From positions 62,001 through 126,000 of the forward strand of contig CAJUPJ010000002.1 of the NCBI GenBank assembly GCA_910588655.1: 64,000 nt of DNA, given 5' to 3'. Of the stretch, positions 9,128-18,251 are shown piece after piece. A program made the translations under genes and the position numbers. Each line of letters opens with the position of its first letter. Positions within the stretch are counted from its first letter, which is position 1. The DNA comes from an uncultured Lachnospiraceae bacterium (GTDB lineage: Bacteria > Bacillota > Clostridia > Lachnospirales > Lachnospiraceae). The notes under the pieces were generated by a model. The model searched no databases and was not told the origin of the DNA. It saw only the letters and a list, made by a program, of their open reading frames with translations.

Positions 9128-9148
9128 TAAAAATCCAGGGAGGAAACA

Positions 9149-10159
9149 ATGGACAATATTTTAGTAACAGGCGGCGCAGGTTTTATTGGAAGCCATACAG
9201 TAATAGAGCTTCTTAATGCAGGATATAACGTAATTGTGCTTGACAATCTTGTTAATTCAAGCAGGGAGTCATTAGAAAGGGTTAAAAAAATAACTGGCAG
9301 AAGTGTTAAATTCTATGAAGATGACCTGCTTGACATGGAAGCTTTGCAGAATATATTTGAGAAGGAAAATATTTCTTCGGTTATACATTTTGCTGGTTTA
9401 AAAGCAGTTGGGGAGTCCTGTGAAATACCACTTGCATATTTTAATAACAATATAACAGGAACTATAAACCTGCTTATGGCAATGGAAAAATACAATGTAA
9501 AATCATTTGTATTCAGTTCATCAGCAACAGTTTATGGCAAGCCTGAGAGTGTGCCAATAAGGGAAGATTTCCCGTTATCAGTATCTAACCCTTATGGAAG
9601 GACAAAACTTATGATTGAAGATATGCTAAGGGATATATACAAGGCTGATACAAGCTGGGATATTGCACTTTTAAGGTATTTTAACCCTATAGGTGCACAT
9701 GAAAGCGGGGAAATCGGCGAAAGCCCTAACGGAATACCTAACAACCTGCTGCCATATGTTGCTAAGGTTGCAACAGGGGAGCTTGAGGCTGTAAATGTAT
9801 TTGGTGATGACTATGACACACCAGACGGCACAGGCGTCCGCGATTATATACATGTAGCAGACCTGGCAGAAGGGCATATAAAAGCCCTTGAAAAATTAAG
9901 CACACATCCAGGGCTTGTAACTTATAACCTGGGAACAGGCAAAGGCTACAGTGTGCTTGAAATAATCCATAATTTTGAGAAAGCATGTGGAAAGGAAATA
10001 CCATATAAAATCACGGAAAGAAGACCTGGTGATATAGACATGTGCTATGCTGACCCTGAAAAAGCAAAGAAAGAACTTGGATGGGAAGCAAGAAGGGATA
10101 TAGATAAGATGTGTGAAGATGCATGGAGATGGCAGAGCAAATATCCAAATGGGCTTTGA
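9149..10159 (+). CDS. galE: UDP-glucose 4-epimerase
   Basis: 336 aa, standard GalE length. Interconverts UDP-glucose and UDP-galactose. NAD-binding GGAGFIGSHTVIELL, nucleotide-binding VLDNLVNSS, SSSATVYGKPE, catalytic YGRTKLMIE (Tyr-x3-Lys), RYFNPIGAHESG and GTGVRDYIHVADLAEGH are all present. RBS GGAGG before ATG. It can feed UDP-galactose to glf. Followed at 28 bp by a phosphoesterase gene. Confidence 0.98.
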   Translation: MDNILVTGGAGFIGSHTVIELLNAGYNVIVLDNLVNSSRESLERVKKITGRSVKFYEDDLLDMEALQNIFEKENISSVIHFAGLKAVGESCEIPLAYFNNNITGTINLLMAMEKYNVKSFVFSSSATVYGKPESVPIREDFPLSVSNPYGRTKLMIEDMLRDIYKADTSWDIALLRYFNPIGAHESGEIGESPNGIPNNLLPYVAKVATGELEAVNVFGDDYDTPDGTGVRDYIHVADLAEGHIKALEKLSTHPGLVTYNLGTGKGYSVLEIIHNFEKACGKEIPYKITERRPGDIDMCYADPEKAKKELGWEARRDIDKMCEDAWRWQSKYPNGL

Positions 10160-10187
10160 TAAAATATCTAGTGCAGGAGTTATTAAA

Positions 10188-10760
10188 ATGAGGTATTATA
10201 TTGCAGACTGCCATTTCGGGCATGACAAAGTACGGATTTTAGATAACCGGAAATTTGACAGTGTTGAACAGATGGATGAAGAGATGATTGCCATATGGAA
10301 CAGGACTGTCCGCAAGAAAAAGGATGAAGTTGTTATACTTGGCGACTTTTCTGTTGGAAAAGGAGAAGCCACCAATGCACTCTTAAAAAGGTTAAATGGC
10401 AGGAAATATCTTGTTTCAGGCAACCATGATATGAGGTTTCTGCATGATAAAAAGTTTGATGCATCACTTTTTGAATGGATAAAGCCATATGCAGAACTTA
10501 GGGATAATAACAGGACAGTGGTGTTATGCCACTATCCTGTTATATGTTATAATGGGCAATACCACGGAAATAGTACATATATGCTGTATGGGCATGTGCA
10601 TAATACAGCTGATTACCAGAATGTAAAAAGATTTGTAGCAGAAACAAGGGCAAGTTTCTCTGGGGAAGAAAATATACCATGTAACATGATAAACTGTTTT
10701 ACAATGTTTTCAGATTACCGCCCTATGGTATTAGATGAGTGGATTGGAAGGATGGGGTAA
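10188..10760 (+). CDS. Calcineurin-like metallophosphoesterase
   Basis: 190 aa with start at ATG 10188 after AGGAG (10175-10179); an earlier in-frame ATG at 10113 overlaps galE and is unlikely. Metal-site motifs in order: MRYYIADCHFGH (DxH), VVILGDFSVGKGE (GDxx), YLVSGNHDM (GNHD), VVLCHYP and MLYGHVHN (GHxH). This is the complete set for a two-metal phosphoesterase. Small cytoplasmic members of this type act on diverse phosphate esters; substrate cannot be told. Confidence 0.88.
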   Translation: MRYYIADCHFGHDKVRILDNRKFDSVEQMDEEMIAIWNRTVRKKKDEVVILGDFSVGKGEATNALLKRLNGRKYLVSGNHDMRFLHDKKFDASLFEWIKPYAELRDNNRTVVLCHYPVICYNGQYHGNSTYMLYGHVHNTADYQNVKRFVAETRASFSGEENIPCNMINCFTMFSDYRPMVLDEWIGRMG

Positions 10761-10947
10761 TTTACAGTTATCTGGTGTTTTGGTGGATAGACGGACGGTT
10801 CATGTGCCAGATGCCAGCAATATTCCATACTTCATTATCTTATAATCAGATAGTATAAGCGGGAGTGCCAGGCAGAATAATCCCGCCACATATAATTTTG
10901 AAGTTATTCTGCTGTCTGGTGTATGCAGGATTTATGAAACGGACGTG
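10761..10947. repeat. Copy of the modular palindromic repeat, with nested hairpins
   Basis: The left outer arm (TTTACAGTTATCTGGTGT, then GGATAGACGGACGGTT) starts right at the phosphoesterase stop. Inside are GCGGGA...TCCCGC (about 10859-10886) and GCAGAATAA...TTATTCTGC nested hairpins. The right end ATTTATGAAACGGACGTG (10930-10947) is the same terminus as the 36036-36225 element. The matching left terminus is missing, so the copy is truncated or recombined. Confidence 0.7.
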
Positions 10948-10967
10948 AATTATTTATAATTTATATT

Positions 10968-11490
10968 CTCCCTTTTCGGAATTGTGTATCTATTGAAAAA
11001 TGATTTATAGCATTGCAAGTGGAACAAAAAGATTTTATAATCTCATATGTAACTGTAACTTTTCACAGAGAGGTAAAAGCATGAAATATAAGTATATGAG
11101 AATACAGGGCAGAGAAGATTCTTACATTACAAAGTATCCAAAAGGTGTATTTAGTCTTTGTTGGAATCTGATAAGAGATGAGCAATTAACTAGCGATGAA
11201 AAAGAAATGTTTATATCTATTGATGATTGGGTTCAAAGAGAACCTTCCTGAACCGGAGCCTTGTAAAAATCATGAAAAGGTCATCACATTTTTTAAATGT
11301 GAAAGTACATTGGAAATGATTGAAAAGTTAACGCCTGCTATTAGACTTTTAGATAAACATCAAAAGCCTTATGATGTGATTTATACAAACTTTGTGGGAA
11401 CCATTGTTTATGAAGATAATTGGCAAATCGCTGTTCAGGTTAAAGACGGAAAAATGATATAAAACAGAGAACACTTTTCCGAAAAGGGAG
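10968..11490. mobile_element. 523-bp non-autonomous element with 20-bp terminal inverted repeats and 8-bp target duplication
   Basis: CTCCCTTTTCGGAATTGTGT at 10968-10987 matches in reverse complement 11471-11490 at 18 of 20 positions. Both ends are flanked by the identical octamer TTTATATT (10960-10967 and 11491-11498), as expected for a transposition target duplication. The interior carries one small frameshifted gene and no transposase, so movement would need an enzyme in trans. The right copy of the duplication overlaps the -35 box of the tyrS leader promoter. Confidence 0.8.
11081..11462 (+). pseudogene. Frameshifted small passenger gene inside the 10968-11490 element
   Basis: ATG at 11081 follows GAGAGGT. 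The first frame runs MKYKYMRIQGREDSYITKY to SIDDW, then stops at a TGA near 11250. Continuing in another frame from about 11229 gives FKENLPEPEPCKNHEKV and a natural ending AVQVKDGKMI with stop at 11460. One extra G in the GGG run near 11229 explains it. Joined, the product is about 127 aa with no recognised motif. A sequencing error would also explain the break. Confidence 0.65.
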
Positions 11491-11497
11491 TTTATAT

Positions 11498-11526
11498 TTG
11501 ACAAAGTGTGGTATTTAGTTTAGAAT
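11498..11526 (+). promoter_or_regulatory. Promoter of the tyrS T-box leader
   Basis: TTGACA (11498-11503), 17 bp spacer, TAGAAT (11521-11526). The upstream mobile element ends 8 bp before the -35 box. Confidence 0.75.
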
Positions 11527-11529
11527 ACA

Positions 11530-11812
11530 CATGTAAATACGTTGAAAAGAAGAAGTAGCAGCAGAGGGAAGTTTATAGAAAGCCGCCGGCTGATGGAAGG
11601 CGCAGCAGAACCTGTATGTGAATACATCTTGGAGTAGCGGGCTGAAGGGCATATGCCTTGTAAGCTTAGACGGTGGTGCATCCGTTATAATGCAGGGATA
11701 TGATAGTATCCTGTAGAGGCAGCAGGTGTGAGCCTGTTGTAAAAAAAGGTGGTAACACGGTAATTCCGTCCTTTTATCTGTTTTATTTACAGATAAAGGG
11801 ACTTTTTTATTT
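11530..11812 (+). promoter_or_regulatory. T-box leader of tyrS (tyrosine specifier)
   Basis: T-box core AGGTGGTAACACGG at 11747-11760. Stem I region carries GAATACATC with the likely specifier codon TAC at 11623-11625. The terminator is GTCCTTTTATCTG (11768-11780) with CAGATAAAGGGAC (11790-11802) and a T run. Uncharged tRNA-Tyr would favour the antiterminator and allow tyrS transcription. Confidence 0.9.
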
Positions 11813-11931
11813 TGCTGGAATTATTTCTTCTATAGGAACTATAGCAGCACACAGACTAGTTTTGCTTGTAAAATATAACTCTGTGTGACTATACCTTATT
11901 TGATATAAGAGAAACAGAAAGGGGAATTATT

Positions 11932-13155
11932 ATGGAACTTTATGACGAACTTACAGCACGCGGGCTTATAGCCCAGGTGACAGACGAAGAGGAAATCAAA
12001 GAATTAATTAACAATGGGAAGGCAACATTTTATATAGGGTTTGACCCTACTGCTGACAGCCTGCATGTGGGGCATTTTATGGCACTGTGCCTTATGAAAA
12101 GGTTACAGGAAGCCGGTAATAAGCCTATAGCGCTTATTGGCGGCGGGACAGCCATGATTGGCGACCCTTCAGGCAGGACAGACATGCGCCAGATGATGAC
12201 GAAAGAGATGATTAACCACAATGTAGAATGTTTTAAAAAGCAGATGGAAAGATTTATTGACTTTTCAGATGGAAAGGCACTGCTTGTAAATAATGCTGAC
12301 TGGCTTATGGGGCTTAATTATATGGAAGTAATGCGTGAAGTAGGACCACATTTCTCAGTAAACCGTATGCTTGCAGCAGAATGTTATAAACAGCGTATGG
12401 AAAAAGGGCTTACATTCCTTGAATTTAATTATATGATAATGCAGAGCTTTGATTTCTACACATTGTTCCAGAAATATGGATGTAACATGGAATTTGGCGG
12501 TGATGACCAGTGGAGCAATATGCTTGGAGGTACAGAACTTATACGCCGTAAACTTGGCAAAAATGCTTATGCAATGACTATAAACCTGCTTCTTAATTCT
12601 GAAGGCAAAAAAATGGGCAAAACACAGTCGGGTGCTGTGTGGCTTGACCCTGCAAAAACAAGCCCGTTTGACTTTTACCAGTACTGGAGAAATGTAAGTG
12701 ATGCAGATGTCCTGAAATGCCTGCGTATGCTTACATTCCTTCCACTGGAGCAGATTAATGAAATGGATAAATGGGAAGGAAGCCAGCTTAACGAAGCAAA
12801 GGAAATTCTTGCATTTGAATTAACAAAGCTTGTACATGGTGAAGAGGAAGCATCAAAGGCAAAAGAGGGTGCAAGGGCGCTTTTCTCAAGCGGGAATGCA
12901 GCAGATATGCCAGTAGCAGAGCTTATGGACAGTGACTTTGAAAACGGGCAGATTGGAATATTGAAACTTCTTGTAAAGGCAGGGCTTGCACAATCAAATG
13001 CAGAAGCACGCCGCAATGTGGAACAGGGCGGTGTTACAATAGATGGTGAAAAAGCTGCTGATGTTAAAGCAGTAGTTACAAAAGAACAGATAGGTGAAGA
13101 TGGCATTATATTAAAACGTGGCAAAAAGAAATTTATAAAAGTTATCTGTAAATAA
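11932..13155 (+). CDS. tyrS: Tyrosyl-tRNA synthetase
   Basis: 407 aa, class I synthetase. ATP-binding HIGH variant at SLHVGHFMALCLM (residues 43-55) and KMSKS variant GKKMGKTQSG; tyrosine pocket segments FIGFDPTADSLH and FEFNYMIMQSFDF are visible; the C-terminal about 70 residues form an S4-like RNA-binding domain (LVKAGLAQSNAEARRNVEQGGVTI). RBS AAAGGGG before ATG. Controlled by its own T-box. Confidence 0.98.
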   Translation: MELYDELTARGLIAQVTDEEEIKELINNGKATFYIGFDPTADSLHVGHFMALCLMKRLQEAGNKPIALIGGGTAMIGDPSGRTDMRQMMTKEMINHNVECFKKQMERFIDFSDGKALLVNNADWLMGLNYMEVMREVGPHFSVNRMLAAECYKQRMEKGLTFLEFNYMIMQSFDFYTLFQKYGCNMEFGGDDQWSNMLGGTELIRRKLGKNAYAMTINLLLNSEGKKMGKTQSGAVWLDPAKTSPFDFYQYWRNVSDADVLKCLRMLTFLPLEQINEMDKWEGSQLNEAKEILAFELTKLVHGEEEASKAKEGARALFSSGNAADMPVAELMDSDFENGQIGILKLLVKAGLAQSNAEARRNVEQGGVTIDGEKAADVKAVVTKEQIGEDGIILKRGKKKFIKVICK

Positions 13156-13209
13156 TCCAGGAACGCCTCAAGTATTTTTGTGCCGGCGTGCAGACCAGCT
13201 TTGTTGGTG

Positions 13210-13246
13210 AAAGGCGTACTGCTGTATTATGGCAGTATGCCTTTTT
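13210..13246 (+). terminator. tyrS terminator
   Basis: AGGCGTACTGC (13212-13222) pairs with GCAGTATGCCT (13232-13242), then a T run. Confidence 0.8.
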
Positions 13247-13278
13247 AATAAAATTATTAAATATAATTTAATGGAATA

Positions 13279-13800
13279 TTAATCCAGTGTAAGGGTTTTT
13301 AGCAGATAGGCATAAATAGCCTCATTTCTTTCTTTAAACCTCTGGCATGCCTGTATTGCTTCTTCTTCTGTGGGCAGGTTTAATGCCAGTTCCATTATAA
13401 TGCTGCCACGTTCTACAATAGAAACTTTGGCGAGGCAGCCTCCTGTTTTTATCTGTGTAAAGTCTGTATGTATAGTAGTATTCTGTACAATATTTACTTT
13501 ATTATCATTAAGGTAATTATCTATCTGGGATTTAGTGTCATCAGGAAGCTGGTTTCCAAAAAATCCGAGGGTTTCCAGTCCTGATGGTGTTATTATATAA
13601 TAAGAAGCAGAATGTGTCTGTTCTGCTTCAATCATTTTGTCATCTGTAAGGCTGGCAAGCGTCTGCTGTATTGAAAAATAATCTGTATAGCCTTTGTCAA
13701 GGATAAAATCAGAGATAATAGCATTTGAGATAGGCTGTTTTGTCTTGCTTAAAAAGTATAAGATTATCAATTTGTAAAGCTTCAATGATTCTGATGTCAT
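13279..13800 (-). CDS. DUF4364 family protein
   Basis: 173 aa. N-terminal half looks like a winged helix (LYKLIILYFLSKTKQPISNAIISDFIL, then QTLASLTDDKMIEAE with YYIITPSGLETLGFF); the rest is a small beta-rich domain ending in an ERNEAIYAYLLKTL helix. This matches DUF4364 of Clostridia, a probable DNA-binding family with unknown targets. Downstream gene in a minus-strand block with the radical SAM gene (26 bp gap) and malic enzyme. Confidence 0.85.
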   Translation of the reverse strand: MTSESLKLYKLIILYFLSKTKQPISNAIISDFILDKGYTDYFSIQQTLASLTDDKMIEAEQTHSASYYIITPSGLETLGFFGNQLPDDTKSQIDNYLNDNKVNIVQNTTIHTDFTQIKTGGCLAKVSIVERGSIIMELALNLPTEEEAIQACQRFKERNEAIYAYLLKTLTLD

Positions 13801-13826
13801 GAAAAACCCTCTTTCTGGTGATTTTA

Positions 13827-14747
13827 TTACAGTGACATACCCTGGTATACACCGGATTTCTTGAGTTCATGGGAAATGGCATTTAAAACATGTCTTTTAT
13901 TGCCGCTCCATAACGGTGCAAGCAGCAGGTCTTTTGGTCCGTCGCCTGTCAGGCGGTGTATTGTTATATCTGGTGAAAGCTCACTGATACAGCGTAGTAT
14001 AAGCTGTACATATTCCTGTTCGGAATAAATATGTATTTTATGCACCACCGGGGCAAGTCCTGTATTTTTAAGTATATGAAGAAGCTGTAATTTTATGCCT
14101 TGTATATCCATTTTATTAAGGTAATGTATAGTCTCTATTATGTCTTCTTCACTTTCACCAGGAAGACCAAGAATAATATGTACAACAATATAAATATTGC
14201 GTTTCCTTAGCTCCTTTACGGTGTTGTTAAAGACATCAAGAGTATATCCACGCTTTATAAAACGGGCAGTTTCTTCATGTATAGTCTGCAAGCCTAGTTC
14301 AATCCATACAGGCTTAATCTTATTGCATTTTTCAACCAGCGCAAATATTTCTTTATTAAAACAGTCTGGCCTTGTGCCAACAGACATTGCAACAATACCA
14401 GGATGTGAAAGGGTTTCCATATACAGCTTTTCAAGGTAGCAGACAGGTGCATATGTATTAGAGTATGACTGGAAATATGCAATATACTTGCTGCCTGTTT
14501 TTTTGCCATGCCTTTGTATAATATCTATACCCTGTTCAATTTGTTTGTAGACAGACTGCTGACGTGGTGCTGCAAATTCACCCGAGCCGCCATTACTGCA
14601 GAAAATACATCCGCCTGTACCTGCTGTGCCATCCCTGTTAGGGCATGTCATGCCACCATCAAGTGCTATTTTATATACTTTGCAGCCGAATGTCTGTTTA
14701 AGGTAGTAATCAAGGGAATAATAAGGTTTATCACCGAAGTATATCAT
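13827..14747 (-). CDS. TIGR01212-type radical SAM protein
   Basis: 306 aa. The SAM/[4Fe-4S] cysteines are in MTCPNRDGTAGTGGCIFCSN (a Cys well before a CxxC pair), as in the YhcC/TIGR01212 group. PVWIELGLQTIHEETARFIKRG and HIILGLPGESEEDIIET are the usual barrel segments. The family is probably involved in RNA modification or a related reaction but the substrate is not settled. Its start codon overlaps the malic enzyme stop by one base (TAATG), so translation is coupled. Confidence 0.9.
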   Translation of the reverse strand: MIYFGDKPYYSLDYYLKQTFGCKVYKIALDGGMTCPNRDGTAGTGGCIFCSNGGSGEFAAPRQQSVYKQIEQGIDIIQRHGKKTGSKYIAYFQSYSNTYAPVCYLEKLYMETLSHPGIVAMSVGTRPDCFNKEIFALVEKCNKIKPVWIELGLQTIHEETARFIKRGYTLDVFNNTVKELRKRNIYIVVHIILGLPGESEEDIIETIHYLNKMDIQGIKLQLLHILKNTGLAPVVHKIHIYSEQEYVQLILRCISELSPDITIHRLTGDGPKDLLLAPLWSGNKRHVLNAISHELKKSGVYQGMSL

Positions 14748-15898
14748 TATTTTATATGTGACCTTACTGCTTTGGACACAACATCAGCAACACGCGGGTC
14801 AAAAGCTTCAGGCATAATATTATCTTCATTCAAATCTGCATCATCTACAAGACCTGCTATTGCGAGGGCAGCAGCAAGCTTCATTTCCTCTGTAATCTGG
14901 GAAGCGCGGCCCTCAAGTGCGCCTTTAAATATTCCTGGAAATGCAACGACATTATTTATCTGGTTAGGGAAATCTGAACGGCCTGTCCCAACTACCTTAA
15001 TACCAGCTTTTTTAGCAACATCAGGCATAATTTCAGGTACTGGGTTTGCCATTGCAAAAATAATTGCGTCTTTATTCATAGATGCTGCCATTTCTTCTGA
15101 AACAATGCCAGGTGCAGAAACACCTACAAATATATCAGCGCCAGCCAGTGCATCTGCAAGGCTTCCTGTCTTGCCAGAAAGGTTTGTAACTTTTGCCATT
15201 TCCTCCTGCATCCAGTTAAGCCCAGGGGTGGAAGAAGATATAATTCCTGGCTTGTCACACATTACAATATCTTTAAAACCATATTTTAAGAGAAGCTTAG
15301 TTATTGCAACGCCTGCTGAACCAGCACCATTTACAACAATATTGCAGTTCTCTTTTGTCCTGCCAGTAACTTTCATGGCGTTAATAATACCCGCAAGTAC
15401 AACAATTGCAGTACCATGCTGGTCATCATGGAATACAGGTATGTCAAGTGCCTGTTTAAGGCGTTCTTCAATTTCAAAACATCTTGGCGCAGAAATATCT
15501 TCAAGGTTAATGCCGCCAAATGCAGGTGCAATATTTATAACTGTCTTTATAATTTCTTCCGTGTCCTGTGTATCAAGGCATACAGGAAATGCATTTACAC
15601 CGCCAAATTCCTTGAATAAAACGGCTTTTCCCTCCATAACAGGCATTGCTGCGTGAGGGCCTATATTGCCAAGCCCGAGGACTGCACTGCCATCAGAAAC
15701 GACAGCTACAGTATTTGACTTAATTGTATAATTATATGCTTCCTCCTTATTGGCTGCGATAACCTTACATGGTTCAGCAACCCCGGGTGTATAGGCAATA
15801 GCAAGGTCTTCCCTTGTATTTACATGGCATTTAGGGGTTGTGCTGATTTTTCCTCTCCATTCCTTATGTAGAGATAATGCTTTTTCACTGCTGGTCAT
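14747..15898 (-). CDS. Malic enzyme, NAD(P)-dependent, oxaloacetate-decarboxylating
   Basis: 383 aa, the short bacterial form without a phosphotransacetylase tail. It oxidatively decarboxylates malate to pyruvate. Visible: the Tyr-containing AIAYTPGVAEPCKVIA, the metal/substrate region VSDGSAVLGLGNIGPHAAMP with MEGKAVLFKEFGGVNAFP, DIFVGVSAPG, and NAD-site VNGAGSAGVAITKLL. First gene of the minus-strand block; RBS GGAGG before ATG. Confidence 0.95.
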   Translation of the reverse strand: MTSSEKALSLHKEWRGKISTTPKCHVNTREDLAIAYTPGVAEPCKVIAANKEEAYNYTIKSNTVAVVSDGSAVLGLGNIGPHAAMPVMEGKAVLFKEFGGVNAFPVCLDTQDTEEIIKTVINIAPAFGGINLEDISAPRCFEIEERLKQALDIPVFHDDQHGTAIVVLAGIINAMKVTGRTKENCNIVVNGAGSAGVAITKLLLKYGFKDIVMCDKPGIISSSTPGLNWMQEEMAKVTNLSGKTGSLADALAGADIFVGVSAPGIVSEEMAASMNKDAIIFAMANPVPEIMPDVAKKAGIKVVGTGRSDFPNQINNVVAFPGIFKGALEGRASQITEEMKLAAALAIAGLVDDADLNEDNIMPEAFDPRVADVVSKAVRSHIK

Positions 15899-16223
15899 AT
15901 TAAAACCTCCATTTATATAAAATTAAAGTAATACATTTTTTATGCCCAGGATGTACCTGGAAAAATACATGGCAACATCCATAATATCACACAATTATTT
16001 TTAAAACAAGAATTTACTTTACAATACGAAACTTATTGTGTATATTAGTTATAGGACTGGAGCGTTAAAAAGTGCGTTTAACATCTGGACATTATAGATT
16101 ATTTCTATTAATTCTATTTAATTTTCAAGAGATTATACAATTCCTGTCATTGAATAAGCAACAGCAACAACCATAGTAATATAACTGATGGTTAATATAC
16201 ATTAATAAAGAAAGAGGTTAATT
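15899..16223. other. Divergent intergenic region, malic enzyme and rho
   Basis: 324 bp. It must hold promoters for both genes. No strong hairpin, T-box or repeat copy was found. A long leader before rho would fit autoregulation, but nothing in the sequence demonstrates it. Confidence 0.4.
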
Positions 16224-17726
16224 ATGTCAGAATTTGAGAAAATGTCACTTGTGGAATTGCGTATTGCAGGGAGAAATTTAGGTTTAAAAAATGTAACTAC
16301 ATATAAGAAGCAAGAACTTCTTGAAAAAATTCTTGAACTAGAGGAAAGCAGCCAGCCAGTTAAAAAAGCGCCAAGGGACAATAAGCCAGAGGGTGAAGAG
16401 GAAAAGACAAGAAGGCCTGAACGTACCAGGAATACAGCCAGAAATAATAACGGTTATAACAATTATAATAACAACAATAATAATTTTAATGCCAGCAGTA
16501 ATAATAGTAACAATAACAATAATGCATCTAGTAACAGCAGTAATTATAATAACAGAAATGACCAGAACAATACACAGCCTAGTGATATGGAACAGCTTGA
16601 CAGCGGTGAGATACGTGAGGGCATCCTTGAGGTAATGCAGGAGGGGTACGGTTTTATCAGGTGTGATAATTATCTTCCTGGTGATGAGGATGTATATGTT
16701 TCACCAGCGCTTATCAGGAAATACCATCTGCGCACAGGAGATATTCTAAAAGGCAATGTAAGGGTACGTAACCAGAATGAAAAGTTTGGCGCGCTTTTAT
16801 ATATCCGCACTGTTAATGGGGTCAATCCCGACAGGATTATACGCCGTGTTAAGTTTGAACAGCTTACACCTGTATTTCCAAATGAAAGGATAAGGCTTGA
16901 AATGCAGGGCGGGCCTGTTTCCATGCGTATGATGGATTTGATTTCCCCTATTGGCAAGGGACAGCGTGGCATGATTGTTTCACAGCCAAAGACGGGTAAA
17001 ACCACATTATTAAAGCAGGTTGCCAAGGCAGTTAAAACTAATTACCCTAAAATGCACCTTATTGTGCTGCTTATTGATGAAAGGCCAGAGGAAGTTACAG
17101 ATATAAAAGAGTCTATTATGGGGCATAATGCAGATGTAATATATTCAACATTTGACGAACTCCCGGAAAACCATAAGAGGGTATCAGAAATGGTTATTGA
17201 AAGGGCAAAACGCCTTGTTGAGCATGGCGAAGATGTAATGGTACTGCTTGACAGCATTACAAGGCTTGCAAGGGCATACAACCTTACTGTACAGCCTAGC
17301 GGGCGTACATTGTCGGGAGGGCTTGACCCTGCTGCGCTGCATATGCCAAAAAGGTTTTTTGGTGCAGCAAGGAATATGCGTGAGGGCGGAAGCCTTACAA
17401 TACTTGCAACAGCGCTTGTTGACACAGGAAGCAAAATGGATGATGTGGTATTTGAAGAGTTTAAGGGTACAGGAAATATGGAGATTGTGCTTGACAGGAA
17501 GCTTTCTGAGAAACGTGTATTTCCTGCAATTGATTTACCAAAATCAAGCACAAGGCGTGATGACCTGCTGCTTTCACAGGATGAGGCAGAGGCTAATTTC
17601 CTTATAAGAAAGGCATTTAACAGCAACAGGGCTGATGAAGCAGTTGAGCGTATTATTGATACTTTCAGAAGGACAAAAAATAATATGGAGTTTATCCAGA
17701 CAATAAAGAAGGTAAAAATAATATAG
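16224..17726 (+). CDS. rho: Transcription termination factor Rho with an Asn-rich insertion
   Basis: 500 aa hexameric RNA helicase. Residues 1-45 are the Rho N-terminal domain (MSLVELRIAGRNLGLKN). Residues 46-72 are charged. Residues 74-117 are mostly Asn with Ser and Tyr, a prion-like low-complexity stretch. A cold-shock-type RNA-binding domain follows (GILEVMQEGYGFIRCDNYL), then the ATPase: P-loop SQPKTGKTTLLKQV, Walker B VLLIDERPEEVTD, VMVLLDSITRLARAYN. All catalytic parts are intact. Its own terminator follows. Confidence 0.97.
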   Translation: MSEFEKMSLVELRIAGRNLGLKNVTTYKKQELLEKILELEESSQPVKKAPRDNKPEGEEEKTRRPERTRNTARNNNGYNNYNNNNNNFNASSNNSNNNNNASSNSSNYNNRNDQNNTQPSDMEQLDSGEIREGILEVMQEGYGFIRCDNYLPGDEDVYVSPALIRKYHLRTGDILKGNVRVRNQNEKFGALLYIRTVNGVNPDRIIRRVKFEQLTPVFPNERIRLEMQGGPVSMRMMDLISPIGKGQRGMIVSQPKTGKTTLLKQVAKAVKTNYPKMHLIVLLIDERPEEVTDIKESIMGHNADVIYSTFDELPENHKRVSEMVIERAKRLVEHGEDVMVLLDSITRLARAYNLTVQPSGRTLSGGLDPAALHMPKRFFGAARNMREGGSLTILATALVDTGSKMDDVVFEEFKGTGNMEIVLDRKLSEKRVFPAIDLPKSSTRRDDLLLSQDEAEANFLIRKAFNSNRADEAVERIIDTFRRTKNNMEFIQTIKKVKII

Positions 17727-17797
17727 AATTTCAATAGAAAGATATTGCATTAGAATATTTTGTATGTTATACTTAGGAAGTTGTTTTTTGAAATCAC

Positions 17798-17846
17798 CAG
17801 GTAAGTTTGCAGCTTTTTAAGCATTGGTTAAACTTGCCTGTTTTGG
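17798..17846 (+). terminator. Terminator after rho
   Basis: CAGGTAAGTTT (17798-17808) pairs with AAACTTGCCTG (17830-17840) with one wobble, followed by TTTT. Confidence 0.65.
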
Positions 17847-17942
17847 CAGGTATTTATATCTGCCAGTGTGTTAATTATATGCTGTCCATAGTGCTGCACA
17901 GGACATGTTGTACTACGGGGCTGCAGAATGGAGGTTATAATA

Positions 17943-18146
17943 ATGAAAGAAGGAATTCATCCAGAATATTACCAGGCAAAGGTTGTATGCAACTGTGGCA
18001 ATGAGTTTGTAACAGGTTCAACTAAGGAAGAGATACACGTAGAAATCTGTTCAAAATGTCATTCTTTTTACACAGGCCAGCAGAAAACTGTTAAAGCACG
18101 TGGTGCGATTGACAAGTTCAATCGTAAATACGGTATCCAGGCGTAA
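17943..18146 (+). CDS. rpmE: 50S ribosomal protein L31, zinc-binding form
   Basis: 67 aa. Start set at ATG 17943 (MKEGIHPEYYQAKVVC), with GGAGG at 17930-17934; an in-frame ATG at 17928 overlaps that site. It has CNCGNEF and CSKCHSFYTG, the four cysteines of the C+ zinc-binding form. The ending FNRKYGIQA is typical. Placed between rho and prmC/prfA as in many Firmicutes. Confidence 0.97.
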   Translation: MKEGIHPEYYQAKVVCNCGNEFVTGSTKEEIHVEICSKCHSFYTGQQKTVKARGAIDKFNRKYGIQA

Positions 18147-18251
18147 GATATACTGGCATTGCCAATGGCTGCAGCACCCGTCAGGCGGATGTTGTGGCCA
18201 TTTTTACCTTGTTATTATAACTATTACTATTTGATTGAATGGAGGAATGTT

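Noticed and set aside
11196..11260. Programmed ribosomal frameshift in the passenger gene
   Set aside because: No slippery heptamer, stimulatory hairpin or transposase context; a simple G insertion or sequencing error is more likely.
14508..15656. 382-aa plus-strand ORF
   Set aside because: Antisense shadow of the malic enzyme and radical SAM genes, whose protein motifs are unmistakable on the minus strand.
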